From an uncultured Flavobacteriaceae bacterium (GTDB lineage: Bacteria > Bacteroidota > Bacteroidia > Flavobacteriales > Flavobacteriaceae): a DNA stretch of 7,814 bases. Made by a program: the position numbers and the translations under genes. The notes below the pieces were generated by a model, which made no database searches, was not told the origin of the DNA, and worked only from the letters and a program-made list of their open reading frames with translations. Positions 1 through 5,386 of this stretch are shown in pieces. The DNA lies in contig CALZKX010000271.1 in the NCBI GenBank assembly GCA_945788155.1, forward strand, positions 1 to 7,814, read 5' to 3'. How positions within the stretch are numbered: position 1 is the first letter of the stretch; each line of letters opens with the position of its first letter.

Positions 1-376
1 TAGCATCATGCTCTATTTGGGCATGTGATTTTTCGGCTAATTTTTTGGCAGGAAGCATTACATTTTCCAATACCGAAAATTCAGATAACAAATAATGAAA
101 CTGAAATACAAAACCAATATGCTTGTTACGCAAATACGATAAATGCTGCCTGCTTTGTCCTGTTACAAGTTGGTTGTTTAGAAAAAGATCTCCTTCATAA
201 TCTGTATCCATGGTAGAGAGTATATAGAGCAATGTTGATTTACCACAACCAGACTTTCCCATAATAGAAGCAAACTCGCCCTTATTGACCTGAAAATTTA
301 TATCTTTTAAAACATGAAACAACACAGGCTTTTTAAAGTATTTATTTATATGTTTCGCTTCTAATACACTACTCAT
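1..376 (-). CDS. ABC transporter ATP-binding protein, LolD/MacB class (partial, C-terminus missing)
   Basis: This is the ATPase subunit of an export-type ABC transporter; it would hydrolyse ATP on the cytoplasmic face to drive the permease encoded just upstream. The first 125 residues are visible, starting with ATG at 376-374. The Walker A loop is at residues 40-48 (GKSGCGKST). The Q-loop lies in FVFQFHYLL, with Gln92, a wording typical of the LolD/MacB/FtsE branch. The LSGGQ signature, Walker B and switch His would lie beyond position 1 and cannot be checked. Only one base separates its start from the permease stop, so it is the last visible gene of the WG-protease-adaptor-permease operon. 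LolD itself partners LolC/E without an adaptor; the adaptor gene here points to a MacB- or DevA-like exporter instead. The family call is firm, the substrate unknown. Confidence 0.93.
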   Translation of the reverse strand, partial: MSSVLEAKHINKYFKKPVLFHVLKDINFQVNKGEFASIMGKSGCGKSTLLYILSTMDTDYEGDLFLNNQLVTGQSRQHLSYLRNKHIGFVFQFHYLLSEFSVLENVMLPAKKLAEKSHAQIEHDA

Positions 377-377
377 C

Positions 378-1640
378 TTACTGTCCTCTAATAATTTTTA
401 CTGGATCTATTTTTTTAGCTTTTTTTGATGGCAAATATCCAGCCAAAAAGGTTGAGAGCATTGCAAACGAAAAACCAATAACAAAAAACAAGGGGTCCAG
501 ATTTATTGGGTAGGTTTCTACTGTAGGTAACGCTTCTGTTTGAAACGGAATGGTATCAATAAACCTTACCAAACCATAACCAATAAGCAAGCCTAAAACA
601 CCACCTACAAAACCAATAATCACTGCTTGGCTCATAAAGATAAGTTGCACATCTTTACCTGAAAAACCAGTTGCTTTCAGTATGGCAATGTCATTCATTT
701 TTTCATAAATAAGCATATTTAGTATATTATAAATACCAAATCCTGCAACAATAAGTAATGTTATAGAAACAGCATACGTAATAAGGTTTCGAATGGTTGT
801 TCCTGTTTCAAATTGGGCATTTGCGGTTTTAATGTCCATAGCTGTAAGGTTGAACTGCTGCTCTATTTTTTTTGACATTGGGATTGCTTGTTCAATATCA
901 TACAACTTCACATTAATATCTGTAATATAGTTATTGGCTTCACCCAAAATACGCTGTACTGTTTTAATATTTGTAAAACTTTGAATAGCATCCAAATCGG
1001 CAATACCACTTTGGTAAAAGCCAACTATTTTCAATGGAAAAATACCACCATTTATAGGGCTTACCTGAACACGATCGCCAATTTTTAAAGACATTTTTTT
1101 TGCAATGCCAATACCCAATAAAATACCATTATCTGTGTTTTGCAAGGCTTCGGCCGACCCTTCTATAATATAATCTCCCATATTAAAAAGTCTTGCTTCA
1201 TCAACTGCATTGATGCCTGTGAGGTTGCCTCCCAACTCAATGGAGCCTGCTATATAAAATATTTGTGTTTTTATTTGCGGAAGCGCACCTCGTACATTTG
1301 GGTTTTCTTCCAAATACTTTATAATTGGTAAAGCATTGTGTATTTTTTTCTGACTTAATTTAGGCTTAATTGAATGCACCACATTAAAACTTTCCTTTAC
1401 ATTATCATATATGGAAATAGGTTGCTTTTTTGAGGGTTCAATTTCATTATAAATATGAACATGCGGTGTTTGATTTAATATTAAATCGTCCAACATACCA
1501 TTTAATCCAGTCATAAAACATACTAAGGTAATGTAAGCACCAATGCCAAAAGTAACACCCAAAGCTGCTGTAGATGTTTGCTTTATTTTTGTCAACAAAT
1601 GAGTTTTGGCAATAGTTAGTATGACCCTCCAGTTTATCAT
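378..1640 (-). CDS. ABC transporter permease, MacB/LolC-E type with FtsX domain
   Basis: This is the inner-membrane permease of a tripartite or mechanotransmission-type exporter. The 420-residue protein has the family's 1+3 topology: one membrane segment near residues 24-46, a large periplasmic domain (about 50-285), then three segments near 286-309, 335-358 and 383-402. The cytoplasmic stretch 313-331 (EKMNDIAILKATGFSGKDV) is the coupling helix that contacts the ATPase. The C-terminus, LPSKKAKKIDPVKIIRG, is the usual FtsX-domain ending. Length and layout fit LolC/LolE and the separate-permease forms of MacB; a MacB fusion is excluded because the ATPase is a separate downstream gene. The start ATG overlaps the adaptor stop by one base (TAATG), implying translational coupling and balanced expression. 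The substrate is not evident; candidates in this family include lipoproteins, peptides, glycolipids and drugs. Confidence 0.9.
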   Translation of the reverse strand: MINWRVILTIAKTHLLTKIKQTSTAALGVTFGIGAYITLVCFMTGLNGMLDDLILNQTPHVHIYNEIEPSKKQPISIYDNVKESFNVVHSIKPKLSQKKIHNALPIIKYLEENPNVRGALPQIKTQIFYIAGSIELGGNLTGINAVDEARLFNMGDYIIEGSAEALQNTDNGILLGIGIAKKMSLKIGDRVQVSPINGGIFPLKIVGFYQSGIADLDAIQSFTNIKTVQRILGEANNYITDINVKLYDIEQAIPMSKKIEQQFNLTAMDIKTANAQFETGTTIRNLITYAVSITLLIVAGFGIYNILNMLIYEKMNDIAILKATGFSGKDVQLIFMSQAVIIGFVGGVLGLLIGYGLVRFIDTIPFQTEALPTVETYPINLDPLFFVIGFSFAMLSTFLAGYLPSKKAKKIDPVKIIRGQ

Positions 1641-2719
1641 TATTCTGGGTTATAAATATACGTATCCTTGGTAATTCCTGAGAGCACCTCAATGAGTTCC
1701 ATGTTTTGCAAACCTGTTGTTATGGTGACCAATCCTTCATCTGTTTTAACTTTATCACCATCAATTATGTAGGCTTTTGGGATGGTCAACACTTTGTTTT
1801 TGGTTGCAATTATTATATTGGCCTCACCTGAAAGTCCAGGATACAAAACTTTTGGAGGGTTATCAAAAACAGCTTCAACTTTAAAGGTTTGGTTGCGTTC
1901 GTCTTTTTGAGGATATATTTTAGATACTTTTCCTTTAAAAACTTTACCAGTATAAGCATCCAAATTGGTTAAAACATCTTGCTCTTTGCTAATTTGTACA
2001 ATATCGACTTCGTCAACCAACATTTCGATAATAAAATTGGTAGCACTACCAATTGCTGCTAAAGGTTCCATGGTTGTAACAATTTCTCCTGGTTCTTTGT
2101 ACAAGGCATAGACTTTGCCATCGATTTTACTTTTAACGGTAAAATCCTTTGTAGCAATCAATGAGGTTTGATAGTTATTTTGGGCTTGTTTCACAGCAGT
2201 TAGCAACTCATTTTTTGTCCTGTTGTACTTACTTTGCAATAGCTTCAAGTTGTTTGATGCCAAATCGTAACTTAGTCTTTTTGCATCAAACTCTGCTTTG
2301 GAGCCAATGTTTTTGTCCCAGAGGTTTTTTTGCCTGAAATAATTAATGGAATCATTCTTAAATTTTAGTTTAGCAGCGGTAATTTCTTCTTTAATACTGC
2401 TTAAAATGGCTGCACTGCCATTATAATTTTCTTTTGCTAAATCCAAAGCAAACTTTGCATTTTGTGAATTAAGTTTAGGTGTACTATTTATTATTTGAAT
2501 GAGTGTTTGTCCCTTTGAAACCAAGGCTCCTTCATCCACTAAATTATTGTCCAATATACCTGCAACAATGGCATAAACTTGGTATAGACTATCTGGCTGA
2601 ATGGTCACAGACGAATAGACCGATTCGGTTAAAGTTGTTTCGGTTGGAAGAATTTTATCCTGCTCTTTAGAACAGGATAGTGTAATTAATGAGACAATAA
2701 AAATACGAGCTAATTTCAT
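1640..2719 (-). CDS. periplasmic adaptor (membrane fusion) lipoprotein, HlyD/MacA family
   Basis: This is the adaptor subunit that would link the inner-membrane permease to an outer-membrane channel. The 359 residues start with a short lipoprotein signal ending in LITLSC, with lipidated Cys16 followed by SKEQ; the lipobox is loose, as is common in Bacteroidota. A split biotinyl-lipoyl domain is seen near 47-78 (with LVDEGALVSKGQ) and 196-224 (IDGKVYALYKEPGEIV). The two halves flank an alpha-helical hairpin of about 110 residues (82-192) rich in Lys, Asn, Leu and Ala. A beta-barrel domain follows (about 228-305, including LYPGLSGEANI), then a membrane-proximal domain to the C-terminus. Its stop overlaps the permease start, and it begins two bases after the protease stop. 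No outer-membrane TolC-like gene is in the window, so the channel is either encoded elsewhere or lies past the ATPase. Confidence 0.88.
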   Translation of the reverse strand: MKLARIFIVSLITLSCSKEQDKILPTETTLTESVYSSVTIQPDSLYQVYAIVAGILDNNLVDEGALVSKGQTLIQIINSTPKLNSQNAKFALDLAKENYNGSAAILSSIKEEITAAKLKFKNDSINYFRQKNLWDKNIGSKAEFDAKRLSYDLASNNLKLLQSKYNRTKNELLTAVKQAQNNYQTSLIATKDFTVKSKIDGKVYALYKEPGEIVTTMEPLAAIGSATNFIIEMLVDEVDIVQISKEQDVLTNLDAYTGKVFKGKVSKIYPQKDERNQTFKVEAVFDNPPKVLYPGLSGEANIIIATKNKVLTIPKAYIIDGDKVKTDEGLVTITTGLQNMELIEVLSGITKDTYIYNPE

Positions 2720-2721
2720 GG

Positions 2722-3807
2722 TTAATAAGCTAACTTGGATTGTAACAGTATATATTCGTTTAAATTAATATTATCTATGGCTCCAACAAGTTTTTCATTT
2801 TCTACAACAGGGAAAAACGATGTCTTTTTACTTTGAATCAAGCTATATACTTTTTTAAGATTGTCGTTAACATCGAGTACTTTAAAGTTGGTATTCATGA
2901 TATCCTTGACCATTATATTCTTGTTTGAGTTTTCAATAATATCTTTGTGGTACAACAACCCAACAATGGTTGAATCTTTTACAACCACAAAGTTATTCTC
3001 TGTTCCATAGATAATTTTGTCAACAACAATATCCATTGAGTCTTCTGGTTTAAATACTGTTATGTTTATCATCATGGCATCTTCAACAGTATGTCCTTTA
3101 AGCAAGGATAAATGCAACACCATTTGATTTTCGCCATAAGCTCCCAAAAAAATAAAAAGTGCTATAAAGATAAGAAATGGATTAAATAACAATCCAATGA
3201 ACAAAAAAATTACCGCAATAATTTGACCAATACTAGATGCTATTTGCGTGGCCTTTACGCGGTCTATTTTCATGGCCAATAAGGCTCTTAAAATACGACC
3301 TCCATCCATAGGAAATGCTGGAATAATGTTAAATATTACCAGCCCAATATTAACAACAAACAAGTAAAGTAGAAAGTTTTGCAATGTAAGTTCGCTAAAC
3401 GTTTCTAAATTTTCGGTTAAATTGATATTTGCCAATTCTTTCATGGGCACCACTAAGTAAATTAAAACTGCAATGACTACATTAACCAAAGGTCCTGCTA
3501 TTACCACCAAAAGTTCTTGTTTTGGTAACTCAGGGATTTTATCTAAGCTCGCCATACCACCAATGGGAAGCAAGGTTATTTTTTTTGTATTGACCCCAAA
3601 ACGTTTGGCCATAAGGGCATGCCCAAGTTCATGTAATACAACACACATAAAAACAGCCAAAACAAAAGCAACATTAAACAAAATACTTTGGGTTGTACCT
3701 CCTCGTTTCAGTTCATCAAAAACCACCCAAAGGATTAAAAAGTAAAATGTCCAGTGAACTATTATTTTTATCCCGGAAATGCTCCCCAAGTTTAAGCTTG
3801 CTTTCAT
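2722..3807 (-). CDS. M50-family site-2 metalloprotease with C-terminal CBS domain pair
   Basis: This is a zinc intramembrane protease, expected to cut membrane-spanning substrates such as anti-sigma factors or signal-peptide remnants within the inner membrane. Of 361 residues, the first 230 or so form the membrane core. The HEXXH zinc motif (HELGH) is at 59-63, GPLVN at 105-109, and the third-ligand motif NIIPAFPMDGG at 160-170 with Asp168. All catalytic residues are present. The tail holds two CBS repeats (about 239-293 and 296-355), which in other proteins bind adenine nucleotides and tune activity. This layout matches the Rip3/SpoIVFB-like CBS branch rather than the PDZ-containing RseP branch. 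It lies 11 nt after the WG-repeat gene and 2 nt before the adaptor gene, so it is operonic with an exporter, which is unusual. The substrate is unknown. Confidence 0.93.
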   Translation of the reverse strand: MKASLNLGSISGIKIIVHWTFYFLILWVVFDELKRGGTTQSILFNVAFVLAVFMCVVLHELGHALMAKRFGVNTKKITLLPIGGMASLDKIPELPKQELLVVIAGPLVNVVIAVLIYLVVPMKELANINLTENLETFSELTLQNFLLYLFVVNIGLVIFNIIPAFPMDGGRILRALLAMKIDRVKATQIASSIGQIIAVIFLFIGLLFNPFLIFIALFIFLGAYGENQMVLHLSLLKGHTVEDAMMINITVFKPEDSMDIVVDKIIYGTENNFVVVKDSTIVGLLYHKDIIENSNKNIMVKDIMNTNFKVLDVNDNLKKVYSLIQSKKTSFFPVVENEKLVGAIDNINLNEYILLQSKLAY

Positions 3808-3818
3808 TATGAATGGTT

Positions 3819-4433
3819 CTACTCAATAATTTTTTTTATGGCCCATTTACCTTTTTTATTCTTAACAGCAACTAGATTGTCTGAAATTTGCTTTGAAGTA
3901 AACTTGGGAGGTTGACGGAGAAAATCTTTATCTAAAACGACATTAACACCCTTTACAGTTAGGTAATTTTTTACACTACCACTAGTATCAATGGTTACTT
4001 CAAAGTATTTGTAAAACACTACATTTTTGCCCAATGCCGGATTTTTACCTGTTTCCTCTTTAGTTAATTCCAATACTGTTGCTATGCTATTATTAAAATT
4101 TGTAGCATTTAAAAATCGAGGTTCAATAACTGTTTTCCCAGAGGTGTTTATGTAACCAAAATATGAAATGCCATTTTTTTTGTTTACAATTAAACATCTT
4201 CCATCTTTAAAGATAGGATAATTGCCATCTTTAGAGTTAGTGGCAATTAAATCATTTCTAAAGTCTACAACAATATCACCATCTTTATTTATAAAGGCCC
4301 ATTGGTTATTTTTTTTAATAGCAGCAATACCTTCGTTAAAAGACGAAATGTAATCAAGGTTTTCAATAGTTTGTGTGACACCAAAAAAAGGAATTAAAAC
4401 TACTGCGATGAGTAAAATTATTGTTTTTTTCAT
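3819..4433 (-). CDS. secreted WG-repeat (KWG) protein
   Basis: This is a small exported protein of unknown function. The 204 residues begin with a typical Sec signal peptide (MKKT then a hydrophobic stretch to about residue 17, likely cleaved near 20-21 at VTQ). WG-type beta repeats follow: a clear one at about 32-56 (FNEGIAAIKKNNQWAFINKDG), a second at about 76-104 containing YFGYINTSGK, and a degenerate third near 186-200 with KKGKWAIKK. WG repeats form small antiparallel beta units and are taken to mediate protein or ligand contacts; no catalytic residues are known for them. It is the first gene after the 84-nt gap, with a candidate regulated promoter directly upstream, and it leads the protease-exporter operon. 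It probably acts in the periplasm or at the cell surface; its link to the protease is inferred from position only. Confidence 0.8.
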   Translation of the reverse strand: MKKTIILLIAVVLIPFFGVTQTIENLDYISSFNEGIAAIKKNNQWAFINKDGDIVVDFRNDLIATNSKDGNYPIFKDGRCLIVNKKNGISYFGYINTSGKTVIEPRFLNATNFNNSIATVLELTKEETGKNPALGKNVVFYKYFEVTIDTSGSVKNYLTVKGVNVVLDKDFLRQPPKFTSKQISDNLVAVKNKKGKWAIKKIIE

Positions 4434-4460
4434 GATTATTTCATTTTACAATTAATACTT

Positions 4461-4468
4461 CAAAAATA
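4461..4468 (-). promoter_or_regulatory. Bacteroidota -7 box for the WG-protease-exporter operon
   Basis: The minus strand reads TATTTTTG, a full match to the Bacteroidota -7 consensus TAnnTTTG, 27 nt before the WG-repeat start codon. No TTG -33 element is found at the usual spacing. That lack fits a promoter depending on an activator bound at the upstream dyad. Confidence 0.5.
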
Positions 4469-4491
4469 AAGCTGAACGCTTTTATATAAAA

Positions 4492-4503
4492 TGATATTCA
4501 TCA
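4492..4503 (-). promoter_or_regulatory. candidate CRP/FNR-like operator TGAT-N4-ATCA
   Basis: A perfect inverted repeat with a 4-nt centre reads TGATGAATATCA on the minus strand, and the dyad extends one more base on each side (A and T). It matches the core of the FNR/CRP-type site TTGATnnnnATCAA except for the outermost bases. Its centre is 33 nt upstream of the centre of the -7 box at 4461-4468, hence roughly -41 from the likely start site, the position of a class II activator. The regulator is inferred, not shown. Confidence 0.55.
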
Positions 4504-4517
4504 TATAGGATGGTTTG

Positions 4518-4814
4518 TCAGTATGATCTTATAGCATTTATGATGTCGTTTTTTTGGAGCACTCCAGATTGTCGCCATACTTGCTTGCCTTTTTTAAACA
4601 ATAGTATTGTTGGAACACCACGTACTTGATATTGTGATGCTAATGGTTGATTTTTATCTACATCGATCTTAATTATTTTTACGGCATCGCCAAGTTCATC
4701 TTTTACCTGTTTTAATATTGGTGCCAACATTTTACATGGTTCGCACCAATGGGCAAAAAAATCTACCAATACAGGTGTTTCAGAGTTGATTATCTTATTA
4801 AAACTACTCTTCAT
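4518..4814 (-). CDS. thioredoxin with CEPC active site
   Basis: This is a cytoplasmic dithiol-disulfide oxidoreductase of the classical thioredoxin fold. No signal peptide is present. The 98 residues (slightly short against about 105 for TrxA) contain VLVDFFAHWCEPCKMLAPIL, with redox cysteines Cys24 and Cys27. The cis-proline loop is VRGVPT (Pro68), and a KIDVDKN strand-turn lies between. The usual active site is CGPC; here the second position is Glu25, which should change redox potential or partner choice, although CxPC variation does occur in the family. The gene starts three bases after the TerB-like gene stop and ends just before the 84-nt gap, so the two appear to form a short operon. 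It is probably an accessory or stress thioredoxin rather than the housekeeping one, an inference from context and the variant motif. Confidence 0.93.
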   Translation of the reverse strand: MKSSFNKIINSETPVLVDFFAHWCEPCKMLAPILKQVKDELGDAVKIIKIDVDKNQPLASQYQVRGVPTILLFKKGKQVWRQSGVLQKNDIINAIRSY

Positions 4815-4817
4815 TAC

Positions 4818-5228
4818 TTAATGCTTTTTTAGTTCCATATTTAATTTAGCCAGCAATATTAACTCCGCTTTATTGACTTTAGAAAAAGAAGCAGCCACTG
4901 CTCTGGCTGTTTTTAATATAAGTGCTTTTATATCATTAGTGAATAACGATTCGTGTTCATTTTTAAAAGTTAAAAAGCTATTGTAGCACGTTTTGGCATT
5001 ATACTCGTTATCGTTATGCAGCCATTTAAAGGTATTTATAATAGAATGTTCAGCGTTGGTCTTTTCATCTTCTTCGATAAGGTTTGTTGCTAACCATTCT
5101 TTTTTTACCGTTTCTTTTAACTTATTAAGCTCCTCAACTCTTACTTTATTATCTATAGCAGCAATAGCGTAAAACAATTTACCCAAGTTTTGGTAAAATT
5201 TATGGTGTAATTCCTTTTTGGTATCCAT
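4818..5228 (-). CDS. small TerB-like helical protein, function unknown
   Basis: The product is a 136-residue all-helical soluble protein without signal peptide or membrane segment. The segment GKLFYAIAAIDNKVRVEELNK (about 16-36) resembles the first repeat of TerB domains (small-residue helix, Asp, then Glu-rich helix). A similar but degenerate second helix pair follows near 107-134 (ARAVAASFSKVNKAELILL), where the expected acidic residue is a Ser. TerB-like domains occur in tellurite-resistance and general stress proteins and can bind metal; with one acidic cluster weakened, metal binding is doubtful here. It is the first gene of the minus-strand block, divergent from the histidine kinase, with a candidate CRP/FNR-like site and -7 box upstream. 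The gene call is secure; the TerB assignment is a tentative pattern match, and it may be a lineage-specific hypothetical protein. Confidence 0.75.
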   Translation of the reverse strand: MDTKKELHHKFYQNLGKLFYAIAAIDNKVRVEELNKLKETVKKEWLATNLIEEDEKTNAEHSIINTFKWLHNDNEYNAKTCYNSFLTFKNEHESLFTNDIKALILKTARAVAASFSKVNKAELILLAKLNMELKKH

Positions 5229-5249
5229 TTTCTAAAAAATTAAACTTTA

Positions 5250-5257
5250 TAAAAATA
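5250..5257 (-). promoter_or_regulatory. -7 box for the TerB-thioredoxin operon
   Basis: The minus strand reads TATTTTTA, one mismatch (final G to A) from TAnnTTTG, 21 nt before the TerB-like start codon. No TTG element is found upstream. The box is preceded by the dyad at 5281-5292 after a 23-nt spacer, identical to the arrangement at 4461-4503. Confidence 0.42.
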
Positions 5258-5280
5258 AATACTTGCCTTTAATATTATTA

Positions 5281-5292
5281 TGATATAAATCA
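5281..5292. promoter_or_regulatory. candidate CRP/FNR-like operator TGAT-N4-ATCA in the divergent region
   Basis: A perfect 4+4 dyad, TGATATAAATCA on the plus strand (TGATTTATATCA on the minus). It shares 10 of 12 bases, in minus orientation, with the dyad upstream of the WG operon. Its centre is 33 nt from the minus-strand -7 box at 5250-5257, the same spacing as at the other operon. It also lies 33 nt from a weak plus-strand box (TAACCTTT), so it could serve both directions. Confidence 0.55.
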
Positions 5293-5315
5293 GTTCCTTA
5301 AATAATTCAAAAACT

Positions 5316-5323
5316 TAACCTTT
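5316..5323 (+). promoter_or_regulatory. weak -7 candidate for the kinase-regulator operon
   Basis: TAACCTTT matches four of the six fixed positions of TAnnTTTG and begins 23 nt after the dyad at 5281-5292, mirroring the minus-strand promoter. It would give a leader of about 60 nt. An alternative is TATGTTTC at 5358-5365 with TTG at 5333-5335 (22-nt spacer), which would leave a leader of under 20 nt. The sequence does not decide between them. Confidence 0.22.
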
Positions 5324-5386
5324 CAAATAGTATTGATGCTCATAACTTTAGTATCTTTATGTTTCAATTAATCCAATTTCCATTAC

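Larger units (their letters stand above)
4434..4517. other. 84-nt intergenic gap before the WG-protease-exporter operon
   Basis: This is the only real break inside the minus-strand block. It holds a CRP/FNR-like dyad (4492-4503), a 12-bp AT palindrome TTTTATATAAAA (4480-4491) and a consensus -7 box (4461-4468), all arranged for minus-strand transcription. No GC-rich terminator hairpin follows the thioredoxin stop, so read-through from the upstream pair is possible. Confidence 0.7.
5229..5386. other. 158-nt divergent intergenic region
   Basis: It separates the TerB-thioredoxin operon (minus) from the kinase-regulator operon (plus) and must carry both promoters. It contains one CRP/FNR-like dyad (5281-5292), a minus-strand -7 box (5250-5257), weak plus-strand -7 candidates (5316-5323 and 5358-5365) and an imperfect second half-site, TTGAT then ATAAC, at 5333-5346. 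No open reading frame or stable RNA structure was recognised. Confidence 0.7.

Noticed and set aside
25..216. Plus-strand open frame of 63 codons, and other short frames antiparallel to the permease, protease and kinase genes
   Set aside because: They lie opposite clear, motif-bearing genes, have no recognisable domain or start signal, and read like reverse-strand shadows.
1..376. Naming the exporter as the lipoprotein-release system LolCDE
   Set aside because: The ATPase wording is LolD-like, but a HlyD/MacA-type adaptor is translationally coupled to the permease, which LolCDE does not use; substrate cannot be read from sequence.
2655..2680. Possible Bacteroidota surface-export signal (Lys-Glu after the lipidated Cys) in the adaptor lipoprotein
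   Set aside because: Only one acidic residue directly follows the Lys (CSKEQ), short of the K-(D/E)2 pattern, and an adaptor must face the periplasm to work with its permease.
4491..4504. Hairpin after the thioredoxin stop as a terminator
   Set aside because: The stem is only five mostly A-T pairs, and the run after it is interrupted (TTTTATAT). The same bases are better explained as the operator-like dyad.
5333..5346. Second FNR-like site TTGAT-N4-ATAAC upstream of the kinase
   Set aside because: The right half is imperfect, and no -7 box lies at the spacing seen for the other two sites; it may instead supply the TTG of a -33 element.
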